Source: Xylaria sp. FL1777
Taxonomy: Eukaryota; Ascomycota; Sordariomycetes; Xylariales; Xylariaceae
Direction: 5' to 3'
NCBI GenBank assembly: GCA_022578965.1
Contig: MU400630.1
Location: 1-64,000 of the forward strand
Length of the DNA: 64,000 nucleotides
Shown: positions 48,777 through 61,717 of the stretch, piece after piece
Layout of the letters: every line of letters begins with the position of its first letter
Position numbering within the stretch: the stretch's first letter is position 1
Made by a program: the position numbers and the translations under genes
Notes under the pieces: model-generated
The model's input: only the letters and a program-made list of their open reading frames with translations
Told to the model about the DNA's origin: nothing
Database searches by the model: none

Positions 48777-49619
48777 TAACGTGGTTTATAAGCGAGCGAC
48801 GCATCTAAGCGGGCAACGCACTTCCATGGGTGTATTTTTCCAACAAAAATATATGGGGAATACATGCCCCATATTAAATAACTCCACCAATATAAGGGTT
48901 AAAAATATAAAGAAATATGTTTTAAAATCCTTATTTAATAAGGATTCCATATATAACGTTTGTTTATTCATAGCATTTTTATCAGTAAAGATATAACGTA
49001 ATGAAAAGTAGGTATAAAAATACCCTTGTAAAAAGTATAAAACTTCGTCCATATTAATTAAAAAAGATAAAGAAAAATACGAAAAAATAAGTTTTAAAAT
49101 ATTTAATAAATTACTAATTTAATTCTAAAAGATCTTTATTTTTAGGGTTTTTTTAAATTAAATAGCTAGGGTATCAAAAACAGTACATAAATATTTATGT
49201 ACTATTTTTTATACCCTAGCTATTTAATTAAGAAAAAATCGGAAAAATAAGATTTTTTAAGTCTTTGGAAGTTTATTGATTATTAATTCCAAATATATTT
49301 TTTTCCAGTTTTTTAACATTTAAATAAGCAAATCGCACTAATCTTTACCTAATGACAGGGGTATTTTTTTCCAATATTTTTACTTTTTTTCTTTTTGTAT
49401 ATATCTTTACCAATAAAAATGCCATGAAGAAAAGGGGGTTATATATGGAGTCCTTATTAAATAAGGATTCTAAAACATATTTTTTTATATTTTTAACCTT
49501 TATATTAGTGGAGTTATTTAATATGGGGCATGTATTTCTCCATATATTTTATATAAAGAAATACATCCATGGAAGTGCGTTGCTTGCTTAAATGCGTTGC
49601 TCGCTTATAAACCACGTTA
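48777..49619. mobile_element. 839-bp foldback/MITE element with TA target duplication
   Basis: Element 48779-49617 begins ACGTGGTTTATAAGCGAGC and ends with its reverse complement, flanked by TA at 48777-48778 and 49618-49619. The arms (48779 to about 49,090 against about 49,340 to 49617) pair over several hundred bases, and a tight 74-bp hairpin sits at the centre (49156-49229). Open frames on opposite strands of the two arms (48786-49052 minus and 49352-49591 plus) share YMESLLNKD and ILVELFNMGHVF only because the arms are inverted copies. CpG and GC words survive here, unlike the surroundings, so it probably inserted later. TA duplication suggests Tc1/mariner mobilisation. Confidence 0.85.
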
Positions 49620-51740
49620 TATGTTTATATTATAATATATTATTAAAAGCAGACTTTTTATTTATAAAGCTTATTAAGTTATTTATAAATTAATTAATAG
49701 TTATAATATTATTTGTAAAGTTAAGTATATATATATAATTATTAACTATAATTATTACTTTAAAAGCAACTTTTTTTTATTATTTTAAACTATTTTAAAA
49801 AATAAAAAAATTATATTAAATTTAAGCATTAATTAATAGTTTTTTAAATTATATTACTTTTAAATAAAAATATTTAGCTTAATTAAGTTTATAAAAGTTT
49901 GCTAAAATTAAGCTTATTATTATATTATTATTTAATTATTTAAATTTATATAGCTTAAAAAGTTAAAAAAAAGCTTTAGTTATTTTAATTTTATAATAAT
50001 TTTAAAAAAGTTTTATAATTTATTTAAGTTTTTTAATATTAATAAAATAAATATATTATTATAATTAAAGCAAAAAAACTTTATTATTAAACTAATAAAA
50101 AACATAATTATATTTTATTTTTTTATATATTTAATAGCTTAAAATAAACTAAAAAAACTATAAAAATAACTTAATAAAATATTAAAAGCTAAAAAAATTA
50201 AAAAGTTTATTAGCTTTATTAATGCTTTAATTTTTTTTATATTTAAAAAAAATAAAAGCTTATATTTATATATAAACTATAAAAAACTTAATTAAATTAT
50301 ATATAAAAATTATTATATTTTATTATTTATTTTAAAGTTGCTTAATAAAATCTTAAAAGTTAAAATTTTTAGTAAAATTAACTTTAAAAACATTTATTAT
50401 TGCTTATATATTTAAAAAAAAAAATAGCGTTTTATATATATTATAATTACTATAAAATTTTAGTTATGCTTATAAGTTTATTAAATGTTTTTATTACTTT
50501 TTAAAATTATATATAAAAAGCATTTAATAATATAATAAATATATTTTATATTATATATTTTAATAATATATTTATTTTTTTTTTAAATAAAAACTTTTAT
50601 ATAAAATATATTTAAAATATTATTAACAATTTATAAAAAGCAAAACTATATATTAAGCTATTTAAGTATTAATTTTATTTAAAAAAAATTAAATTTTTAA
50701 GTTATATTATTTTTAGCTAAAAAATTAAAATAAACTTTTTATATATAAATATTATTTAATAATAATTTATATTAAATATTTATTAAGCATTATAATAATT
50801 TTTAAAGTTTTATAATTTTTATTATTATTTTATAAATAAGTATTTTTATATTATTGCGCTTTTATTTAAATATTTAAAAAAAAATATAATAAAAACAAAA
50901 AAAGATTAAATATTTTTAAATAGTTTTTAAAAAAAAACTTTTAAAAACTTTTAAAATATATTTAAGTAAGCTATTTTTTTTATATATTTTAACCTTAAAA
51001 AATAAATATTATTAAAAACCGATTTTTTTAAAGTAGTTTTTATAAAAAATTTATTTTAGTAAAATAATTAAAACATTTTTAAATTAATTATGTTTTATTT
51101 TTAAAAGTTATTTTAAAAAAATATAATATAATATGCTTAATTAAAAAATATTTATAATAATAAATTACTTTAAATATTAATAATATTATTTATAAAAAAG
51201 CAATTTATTAGTTAAAATATTAATTAATTATATAAATTTTTAAGCATTTATAAAAATGTTAAAGTTTAATAAAAAGCAAGCTTATTAATGTTTATTATTA
51301 GCTTTTTTTAACTTTATTATTAAATATTAAATAAGCAAAAAAAAATAAAGCTAATTTTTTTTGCGTTATTTTAATTATATAGCTATTTTACTTAATAATA
51401 TTAATATGTTTTTAATATTAAAAAAAAAGTTATAATAATATAATAAATTAAAGTTTTTAATTTATATTTTAATACTTAAGCTAAAGTTTTATATTTTAAA
51501 GCTATATTTATTAAATAAGCTTTTTTTATTTAAATAGTTATATGTTTATATATATAAATAGTTATAAAATTAAAAAACTTAAAAAATTTAAAAGCTTTTA
51601 AAAAACTAAAAAATTTTATTTAAAAAGTTTTAAAAAAAAATCTTAAGTGTTATATAATTATAAAGCAATTAAAAGCAAAAAAACTTATAAATTTTTAATA
51701 ATTAATAAAAAAATCTTTAGTTTATTATAAAAACAAAATT
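49620..51740 (+). pseudogene. Ty3/Gypsy retrotransposon relic: reverse transcriptase region
   Basis: Reading the plus strand through RIP stops gives the order of a Gypsy reverse transcriptase. KNLIKY then KSLLAL (near 50,170-50,215) lies where KSPxAxP stands in intact elements; a block reading YYKILVMLISLLNVFITF (about 50,440-50,500) stands at [29 protein letters not shown] with YLDD-equivalent codons at 50556-50567 follows; then KAKLYIKLFKY and FLSYII correspond to the thumb region. The substitutions are those RIP makes (P to L/F, G to N/S, D to N). An A-run near 50,412 marks a deletion or frameshift. RNase H should follow up to the B insertion at 51741. The element is dead. Confidence 0.75.
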
Positions 51741-53950
51741 ACCTGTAGTATACTAAAAAAGCAAATAAATTTTTAACTAAGCTACTAATTAATATATAAC
51801 TTAAAAAAAGCACGTAAAATAGCTAAATAAGTTTTAAATATAAAAAAGCTTAGCTATTATAACATAGCTAAAAAACTAATTAAGTTATAAGCAGCTATAA
51901 AAACACAAAAATAAAAGCCTTTAAACATAAAGCAAAAATAGCTAAGCATTAATACTAGCTTTTTTTTAAGCTAAAAAAGGTTTATTATAATTACGGAGCA
52001 AAAGCTAAAGCATTTGTTATAAAGCTATTTATTACTTATAGTTTTAAAAAAGCTGCTTATTATAAGTTTACGTTTATAAACTTTAAAATAAAGCATAATA
52101 TAATAAAGTACTAAAAATAATAATATAAAATCATAAATATAAAACTATAGAAGTTAAAAAGTATACATTATAAAAAAGCAAAGCAATTAAGCAACTTTAT
52201 TAGTTATTAAATACTGAAATTTTATTAAAACTTTTAATTATTAAATATATAACAATATTAACTTTTAAAAGTTATATAAATACTTTTTAACTAGCTTATT
52301 TATATAAAACTTTTAGCTTTTTTATTTACTGCAGCTTTTTTTGCTTTTTTAATTATAACTTAAAGTTATATATTAGCTATAAGTGCAGCTTAAATATTTC
52401 TATTAGTACAAAAATAGCGCGTAGCTATATAAGCTTTAATAAATAATTAAAGTTCTTTATTAATTTTTTTAAGCTAAAAAATAATTAGTAGCACTTAAAA
52501 TTAAAAGAACTTTAATAGTTAAAATAAGCATAAAGTAAAGCTTAAAAACATACAAACATTAATATAGTTAAAAGTACTTATAGAACTATAACTGCTATTT
52601 TTAGCGTTTATTTTGCTTTTTTTGCATTATAAGCATTTAGTAGATTTACTAGTAATATTGCAAGCGTAAAAATTATTAATGTTTTTATATAGTTAGCGTA
52701 AAAAAAATAGCAATAAAAAGTGCATAATATACTATTATAATATAAGCAATATAATAATAGCATAGCTTAAGCATTTTAACGTGCTTAATAAATATAAATT
52801 TTAAAGCTATTAGTAATACTTTAATGCAAAGCACTAAAATATTTACCTTTATTTTAAGAATTAGTATTATAATAAAAAAGCATAACAATAAGCAGTTATA
52901 AAAGCTTAAATTATATAATAATAAACTATTAGCTACGTTATTTAATACTATAAATTAAATAGCTAATAAAAACTGCAGTAAAATAATTTATAACTTTAAA
53001 TATATAAGCTTAATATTAGTTAGTATACATATTTAAGCTAAGCTAATTAAAAATATATACTATAAAAAGCATAGCAGCTATAATAAAGTAAATTTTTATA
53101 TAACTATAATGTATTAATAACTAATTATATTATAAACTAAGCATTTTAATATATTAAAGCAAGCATAAGCTAAACATATAATAATAGTAGTAATAAAAAT
53201 AATAAAGTTAATAATTAAAAAAAAAAAAATTAGCATAAATAATTAAGTAAAATAGCTTATTACTTATTACTACTTTATATTGCTTAATATATAAGCTATT
53301 TATAAGCTATGCTTACTTAGTAAGCTTACTATAAAAAGCATAAAAGCAGCTTAAAAAATAAATATGTAAATAATAAACTAAAAAATAATAAATAATTAAT
53401 TTTGCTTATAACTTAGTTATAACTTAGTTATAAAAAAGCTAGTATAGTAAAAAGCTAGCAATAATATTAAAGCAAATAAACTATAATATATTAGCAATAT
53501 AATAAAAAAAAGTTTAAAAAAAAACTAAAAAAAAAAAGCAGTATACTTAGCTAAATAAATGCTAAAATTAAAAAAACTGCTGCAAATAACATAAAGCAAG
53601 CAGTAATACTAAAGCAAGCAAACTATAAAGCAAAAAAAATACAAAGAAAAAAAAACTACAAAATAACTACGTAAAAATACATATATTTAATTAATAGCAT
53701 AATGTAAGTAAGCAAACAACATAAAAGTAAAAAAGTAAAAAGCAAAACACTTAATAAAATCGTAGCAAAACTAGTGCAACCTAGAAATAAATATAAAATG
53801 TTTTTACTTAGCTACTAAAAAAAAAGTAAGCTGCTTATAGCTTGCTTTTAACTTAAAAGCACGGTTTTTACTTGTATATATAAAAGATAAAAACTAGCAT
53901 AGCTAATAAGCTGTTAGCCTAAGTAATATAATATATATAAAAACAAAATT
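51726..53950 (+). mobile_element. family B 2.19-kb retroelement, right copy, with 15-bp target duplication
   Basis: Element 51741-53935 (2,195 bp), plus strand, is flanked by the direct repeat TATAAAAACAAAATT at 51726-51740 and 53936-53950. It ends GCTGTTAGCCTAAGTAATATAATATA, the tail also seen in family S. It splits the Gypsy relic between the reverse transcriptase and integrase regions. It is an inverted counterpart of 46508-48700, but the different target duplications show two separate insertions. Confidence 0.82.
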
Positions 53951-55781
53951 TATAATTTTTTTTAAAAAGTTATATATTTTTAATTTATTAAGTTATATTA
54001 TAATAATTTTTTAGCTAAATATTTTATTTTAAGTTATATTTTAAAATTATTATAATAAAAGTTTTATTAAAGCAATATAAAATTAAATATTAAAAAATAT
54101 ATATAAAGCTATATAATTTGCTTTAAAACTAAAGTAAAACATTATTAAAAATATAATAAACTTAATGTTTTATTAATATTTAATAAACTTATATAAAAGC
54201 TATTTATAAACTTTATTATAAGTTTACTAAAAGCTTTTTATAAAAAAAAACTAATTAATATTATTTTTATTATTATAAATAAATTTATTAAGTTTATATA
54301 TTTATTTTTAATTAATATTATTATAACTTTAATTAAGCTAGCAGTTTTATTTTATTATAAAATTAAATATATTTATAATAGCTTAAAAAGCATTATTTTT
54401 AATAAAAGCTTTATTTTTATTAATTAATTTTAGTTTAATTTATGTTATTATTTAAAAATTAAACAAAAGCTTTTAATAATATTTTATTTTAAAACTAATA
54501 AACAAATAAAATAAATAAACTAAATAATTAAAAGCTATTTTAAATGTTTTATAAATAATAAATAAATTAATTAACTTTAATTTTTATTTTAAGCTTTTTT
54601 TGCTATAAATTTTATTATTAATTTTATTATTAAACAATTATTTTTTAAAACTTTATATAGTTATATATTAAAATTTTATTTATTTATTAAAAAAAACTTT
54701 ATATTAAAAATTTTTTTAGTTATATAAAAACGTTTTAATAAATTATAAACTATTAAAAACAAAATAATAACATAATAACAAATTATAATTAATAAATATA
54801 TAAAATATTATAATAATTAATATAAACTTATAACTTTTAAAACTAAAAACTTAATAATATTATTAATAAAATATATTAAGTTTAAAAATAAAAAGTTAAT
54901 ATTTAAGTTTATTAAACTTTTTTAAATTTTTTTTATAATTAGTTTATAAGTATATTATATTAGTTTTTTAAAATAATATAGCTATTTTTATTTTGTTTTT
55001 TTAATTTAATTATTTAAGCATTAAAAAACTAAATATAAATATAGTTTATTTATATTAAACTTTAAAAATAAGTTAAAAAAATAAAAAGTTAAAAATATAA
55101 TAAATAAAATAACTTATAATAAAAAAAATATTATTTTATTAAATAAAAAAGCTAATTAATTAAGTATAATTAATAAATATTTATTATTAATATTATAGTT
55201 TTTAAAGCAATTAAAAATTTAAAAAATATTTAAGTTATAAAAAAAACAAAATTATTAAGCTAATAAAATAATATTAATTTATTATTAATTTAGCTATAAA
55301 TTAAAGCTTAATTATATTATATATATTAATTAGTTATTTTTTTGTTTTTAATTATATAATAAAAATTATATTTATTATTTTAAGTTTTAAAATATTTATG
55401 TTTTATTAATAAGCTATATATAAAAATGTTATAAATAAATTATAAAATTTTTATAAAAAAGCTTTAAATTATTAATTATTAAACTTTAAAACATTTATAT
55501 ATTAAAAAAAGCTAATTAAGTATTTTTATTTATAATTATTAATAATAATTAATATAGCTTAATATATATTTTTTTAAAAAAAAATAAAAGTAGCTTTTTA
55601 AGCTATATATTTATAATTTATAATTTATATTTTAAATATAATAAAACAAACATAATATTAATATTAAAAATAATTTTAATTATATTAAAAAACTTTATAA
55701 AATTAGTTTAAATAAAACTATTTATAATGCTTATATAAAAAAGCTTAATAATTTAATAAACTAAAAATTTATGTTTTATTA
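53951..55781 (+). pseudogene. Ty3/Gypsy retrotransposon relic: integrase region
   Basis: It continues the Gypsy relic after the B insertion. The clearest block is at about 54,492-54,545, where the plus strand reads KTNKQIK, stop, IN and then KSYFKCFINN, aligning with TDGQTERxNQxLExYLRCFIN of Ty3/Gypsy integrase catalytic cores, with D-to-N, G-to-K, T-to-I and R/Q-to-stop changes that RIP explains. Sequence on either side is too decayed to place the zinc-binding or chromo domains. No 3' LTR was recognised. Confidence 0.65.
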
Positions 55782-58700
55782 TTAAATGTTTATATTATTA
55801 TTATTATTAATAACCCGCTGTGCTGCTTTGTAGCGCGGTTTTTCTACTTGTGTACCCATAGGTAAAACTATACAAAAAGCCGGATAAAAACCTTATGTAA
55901 CAATGTTTACGCTGCTACTTCGAAGTTCTTTTACCTTGTAATAACTAGTTTTTTTTAACTAGCTTGCTAAACAGAAAATAATAGTTAAAAAGCAGAAAAA
56001 CTCTTTTTAAAGCTTTTAAACCTTTTGCTTTTCTAAAAAACGCACAAAAGCTTTTTTTTTGTTCTTTAAAACTTTTAAAAAGGTGCTTTTGCTTTTTTTG
56101 CTGGTTCTTTTTTTATTTTTTGCTTTTTTTCTTTTTTTTTTATTCCTTTTTATTTTAACTGCTTTATTATACATTGTTATTCTATTAGTAGCAAGTAATT
56201 ACTTTGTAATATTATTTGCGGCTTTAAGCTTTTTTATAATTAGTTATAAGTTTTTGTTAGTTTATAGTAGCTTAGCTGTAAAGCTTTTTTATAGCTGCTT
56301 TTTTTTATTTTTTAGCAAGTTATAATATAGGACTATATGCTAAAGGGTTTTTTTTTTTTTTGCGCATTTACAAAAAAGCATAAAAAAGCTTAAGACTTTT
56401 TTTTTATGTAAGAACGCTTTTAGCTTTATTTTTCTAATACATATTTGCATTATTATAGCTGTTTTATGCTTTAGTAATTTGCTATACTTTTTAAAGGCTT
56501 TATTTTTGCTAAGCTTTTGTTTAGCTATTACTAAGTAACTGCTGCTTATTTTAGTTTAGCTTTATTTGCTTATTTATTTTTTTTTTAGTGCAATTTTAGG
56601 TTTTTTTTTTTAACTACTTTTTTTGCTAGAAGTTTAAAGCTAGCGTTAAATTTTTTTTAGCTATGCTTTTATTATTGCTTATAAGCTTGCTTTTTGTTTA
56701 ATTTTTAGCTTTTTAAGCTTTTGCGTTTTAAATAAAGGTTTTAATTTTTTTTATTGCTTTTTAGATTAATTTTTTAGCTGCTAAGCTTTTTATGTAATGC
56801 TTACAAACTGCTGCTTTGCTATTAAAATATAAGTTAATAAAAAAAATTTTTATTTTAGTTTTTAAGTATTTTGTTTTAGTTGTTTTAAAGGCTTTAACTA
56901 TGCGTTTAAAGCACTTATTTTAAATTATTACTAATAAGTTAACAATGCTTTTTGTTTTGTTTTTTTTAAAGTTTTTATACTAAGTTATTGCGCTATAAGC
57001 TAAAGTACTTTGCATTATTATAATATATACTTGCTTTGCTTTTATTACGCTACTACTTTATACAAAGTTTTATAGCTTAATTATTACGTATAATTAAATG
57101 CTTAGTTTTTTTTTAAGCTTTGCTAAGTGTTTTTTTTATTTTATGTTTTTATTAAACTATACTTTTAAAAACTTTGCGCTATTTTTTAAGTATATTATTG
57201 CATTAAAAAGATGTACTACTTACATAAGCGCTGTTTTACTGCTAAAAAAATACATTAATTTGCTTTTTTGTAGTGCAAACTTTATTTTATGTTGTTTTAC
57301 TTAGCTTTTATACGTTTTTTATACTGCTTTTAAAGCTTTATAGTTTTGCTTTATATTTAGGTCTACTATAATAAAGTTAGTATTATTAGCAAAGCTAACT
57401 ATTATTAGCTTTTAATATATAGCAAAGTTATTATAAAGTATTAAAATATATAAAAGAAAAAAAAAAAGTAAAAGCGAAAACCTTTAGAAAATTTTAGCTT
57501 TTAGTGCTATTAGCTAAAATACCGCTTTATTAAAGTAAAAACGCACTATGTAGTTTAATATAAAAAAGTTTATTTATATAACCATTTAAAAAAAAAAGCC
57601 TTTTTATTATAAAATATATATTATTTTTTTTTTATTAATAGTATTAAAAGCTTTTATAATGTTTAGCTATAGTAAAAATGCTATGCTTTTTTTGCTAATT
57701 ACTTTTTTTGCTATTTTTAATACTAGTTTAATAGCTATGTTTATTAACTTGTTTTGTTTATTATTTATTTAGTTGTTTAATAAAAAACTTTTTTGTTTAG
57801 CTACTTTTGTTATATAGTAATATAGCTCTTTTTTTAGCACTTTTTCTACTATATAAATAAGCGCAATAAAGTGTTATTTTTTAATTGTTTTTTTAGTTTT
57901 TTTTGACTTTTTAGGTTTAAATATAACTATTACTTTTGCTTGCTTAAATTGCACTAAGTAATACTTTAATAAAAAGCTAGCAGTATATAATATTATTATT
58001 TTTTTTACTAAAGTAAGTTTATAAGCTTTAAAAAAGCTATTAAATAGCAAGTTATTTTTTAGCGCTTTTTATAGCGCTAACTTTTATATTAGCAATATTA
58101 TATTTTTTTTTTTTGTATTAATATTAACTATAAACTTTTAATAGCTATTATAAGTTAAGTTTTTTTTAAGTATATTAAATAGGTTTATTAATAATGCAAA
58201 AAAAAAGCGTTTTGCTAGTAAAGCTGTTTTTTTTTTAAAAGTATTAATAAAAAGCAGCTTATTTTTTGTTTGTTTTAGCAGTAAGATTACAATAACTTTT
58301 AAGGCTAGCTTATAAGCAAACTTTGCTTATTTAGCTAAGCTTTATAATAACTTAAAATTTTTAAATACTTTTATAAATGCTTGTTTTTAGCTATATTTTT
58401 GCGCTTTTTTTACTTTATTACTAAAAGCCTTTTTTTTTTTTTAAAGGCTTGCTATATTACTTTAGTTTTTTTGCTTTAAAACTTATAGTATGCTTGTTTT
58501 GCTTTTTTTTTTTGTTTTAACTACTTTTAAAAACTACTAAAGTAATGCTTAGTGTTTTCTTTTTATAGTTTTTTTAAGCATTGTTTTATTTGCTATTTTT
58601 ATTAGTTGCTAAATTAAAAAATTAAAAGCATTATTTAGTTTGCTAAATATACGTAATATATGCATTTTTATAATAATAGCTTTTGCTTTTATAGCTATTT

Positions 58701-60952
58701 TATCTTTGTTTAATTTAAGCTAGTTTTATTTTTTTGCTTTTTTTAAGTATTTTTATAAAGCTGCTTTTAAGTTAATTATAACTTTTAGTGCTTTATAGTT
58801 AAAACTTAGCTATTTTAAGTTCTTTTAGTAAGTAATAGCTAAATTATTAAATATTTATATTAAGTTTATTGTTAAGCTTTTTTGTTTATGCTTTATTTTA
58901 GTTACTTTTTTTTAAAAAGTAGCTAATATAAAATCTTATTATATAGTAAACTTAAGTAGTTTATTTGCTTTTTAGCTTTTTTTGCTTTTTAAGTTTTATA
59001 GTAAGTAATAAAAGTTAAAATTGCTTATAAATATATAGTATTTTTTTAGTTTGCTTGCTTTATATATTTTTTAAATTAAACTACATTAAACTATTCTTTT
59101 TTAATTTAGCAAATATATTAATTATAAAAATACTGCTAAATTACTGCTGCTTATTATAACTTTTGCTTAGTTTTTATTAATGTTTTTTACTAGCATTTTT
59201 ATTGCAATTCTTTTATTTATATATAACGCAGCTTTGCTTTTTAATTAAACAACTTAATAGCTATTACTATTAAAGCAATATATATTGCTATGTTTATTAA
59301 TTACTAGCTTTTAAACTGCTATATAATTAAAGCTGTTATTTTATAATATGTGTGCTATATTACTTTTAAATTTTATAATGTTTTAAAAAGCAATATTATA
59401 TATTATTAAATTAATAAAAATAAGTTTTTACTTATATTGCTAGTTTGCTGTTTTTTTGCTAATAACTCTTTTTTATTTAGCTTTATAAATATTAATGCTA
59501 TTAGCATTTTTAAACTATTTTTATTTATTTTTTTGCTTATTATTGCTGCTTTTTTAGCACTTTAAAAGCTTTTAAGTTGCAACATATATGCTGCTTTTGC
59601 TTTGTTTTTTTGTTTAACTTTTTTTTAGCAAGCTTTATTTTATGCTATATATGCTTTTCTGCAATTTATACATTTTTGCTTTGCTTTTTATGTTTTTACT
59701 AAGCAGCTTTTTTTACTTTTTTAGTGCTTTAAAGCTAAACAATAGCTATACTTTAAGTTTTTGCAGCAATATTTAGCTATATAACTATATTTATAGCAAT
59801 TAAAGTATTACATAACTTTAAGCTTTATAGCAAAAAGTTTGCAGTTAAATAGCTAAGCTTTTTATAAAAAGCTATTTTTGCATATTGTTTTAGCTGCTGC
59901 AATGCTGCTTATATATAATAATATTAATACAAATCTAGCTTTTGCGTTTTTAAATAGTATTTTTTTATACTTTATAACTTCAGAGTATTTACTACATAAT
60001 AACTGCAGTAAATTCTTGTTTAAATATATTGCTTTAATTTGTTTTACTAAAACGCTTTTTATTATTAGCGCTGCTTTTTTTTGTTATACTTTTAACTTTT
60101 TTTTAAAAGCCTTTATAATTTATTTCTTTTTTTTAGCTTTTTAAAGCACTGCTTTTTTAAAAGTAATTATTGTGTTTTTGCTATATAGCTTTTTAGCAGC
60201 AATTATATTACTGCTTATAAGTGCTATATTTACTGCTTTAATAATATTAGCTAATATTTTATTTTTAAGGTTATTAGCTTATTTTTTAACTTTAATTAGC
60301 ATTTTTTTGTTTTGCTTAAATAGCACTGCTTTATTATTGCAAGTAAGCTATAAAGCTATAATTTATGCTTAAGATTTTAGCATATTTACGTTTAATAAAG
60401 TTTATTAAAAAAGCTTTTAAACAATATTTTTAACGCTTTTTTGGTTAGCTTTTATAGCAGCATTTAAATTATAGCAAGTTATAAATATATTAAGGTTATT
60501 TTTATTATTAGGCTTTATGCTTTGCTAGCTTTTTTAGGCTTTTTTTAACGTATGTACTATTTGCGCTTTTTTTGCGTTTTTTTAGAAAGAAATTCCTTTT
60601 GTTATTTTTTCTTCTATTAATAGCTATAATACTAGTTTTACAATTCTATTGATTATCTTTTATATATTAAAGAGTCCGTTAGCTTTATGTTCTTTGTTAA
60701 AACGCTACTGCTTTATAGTTATATTATTAGTAGGTTTTAGTAGCGCGTTAGTTACGTTTTTAACAAATAAGTTATTTAATACTATTTTTTTGTTTTTTGT
60801 TATATTTGCACTCCGCAAATAAAGTGTAACCTACCTAGTAAATAAAAGTTGCTACGCTAATTCTAGCAATTTTAATTATTTAATAATTAGGCTTAAACTT
60901 ACAAAGTTATGGTTAAGTGTAAAGAATTCAAAAAAGGTTAAATGTTTATATT
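55782..60952 (-). mobile_element. Tad1-like LINE relic with 15-bp target duplication
   Basis: Element 55797-60937 (5,141 bp), minus strand, is flanked by TTAAATGTTTATATT at 55782-55796 and 60938-60952 and ends in an (AAT)n tail (55797-55810, read on minus). The plus strand is strikingly T-rich, so the coding strand is A-rich. On the minus strand, near 59,740-59,807, a decayed CCHC knuckle reads YFNC-x4-Y-IAKYC, then KYSYC and KCINC, the arrangement of Tad/I-clade ORF1 proteins with C-to-Y and H-to-Y changes. At 57382-57393 SFANNTNFIVVDLNIKQN stands for the FADD motif of the reverse transcriptase; KQHKIKFALQKSKLMYF follows, as in Tad1 elements. Stops and RIP changes make it non-functional. Short plus-strand open frames inside are chance. 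Confidence 0.82.
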
Positions 60953-60956
60953 TAAT

Positions 60957-61717
60957 ATAATATTTTTATAATAATTTGTATTACTTAAATAAACGGCCTG
61001 TTAGCTATGCTAATAGCTATTTAGTAAAACTTTATATAAGTGAAAACCTTTTTCGGGGCAAAAACTACTTATATATGCAAAGTATGCAACAGTTTTGCTA
61101 TAAATTTTATTAATTTACTGCTTTTTTTATATAATACTTCGCTTTAAATTTCGTACGCTAAGTTAGCAGTGCTTTTGCTTTGCAATACAGAAGTAAAAAA
61201 ATTAGCATGCTAACAAAAAAGTTTTCTGTTAATTAGTAGTAAAAGCGCCTTTTTATTAGCTTTAAGTTTTGCAAGCTATAAATAATATAGTATTAAGTAG
61301 ATTTTAAGCACTATATAGCGCTATATTTTTTATAAATTGCTTAGCGTTAAACAGTAAGCTTTAGGTTTTAATTATACTAAAAATATAAGCTGTTTGCTAT
61401 ATAAAAAAACTAGTGCTTATATAGCATTAATAATAAAAGCTAAAGCTGCTTGTTTTTATAGTAGCTAGTATACTAAATTAGTTACTTATGTTATTGCATT
61501 AGCAAAAAAGCAAAATTTTTAAACTTTTAGCTTAGCTATTTAATTTTTAATTTTTATGCTTTTAGTGCAGCAAGTATGCAGTTTAAACCGAGCTAAAAGC
61601 AAACCAACTTTTGCTTTAAGGCAAAATAACTACAAACTAAGCAAAACTTAAACTTACAACTTTAAAAAAAGTAGCTAAGCGTATACTATTGCGCCACTAG
61701 GCCATAATATTTTTATA
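60957..61717 (-). mobile_element. family S (SINE-like) copy 2, complete, with 14-bp target duplication
   Basis: Element 60971-61703 (733 bp), minus strand, lies between direct repeats ATAATATTTTTATA at 60957-60970 and 61704-61717. Read on the minus strand it begins GGCCTAGTGGCGCAATAG, the same tRNA-like head as copy 1, and ends GTTTATTTAAGTAATACAAATTAT. The TSD differs from that of copy 1, so the two are independent insertions. Copy 1 and copy 2 differ mostly by transitions. Confidence 0.8.

Noticed and set aside
48786..49591. Two short open frames of 88 and 79 codons with similar peptides
   Set aside because: They lie in the inverted arms of the 839-bp foldback element, so their similarity is a by-product of the repeat. 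No start context or family supports coding.
47516..60372. Hydrophobic open frames of 60-90 codons in the AT-rich block (for example 47516-47755, 52685-52888, 56059-56325, 57098-57304, 59878-60144, 60172-60372)
   Set aside because: AT-rich DNA gives Ile/Leu/Phe/Tyr-rich chance frames. Several are antisense to the LINE coding strand or are the same stretch of the two B copies.
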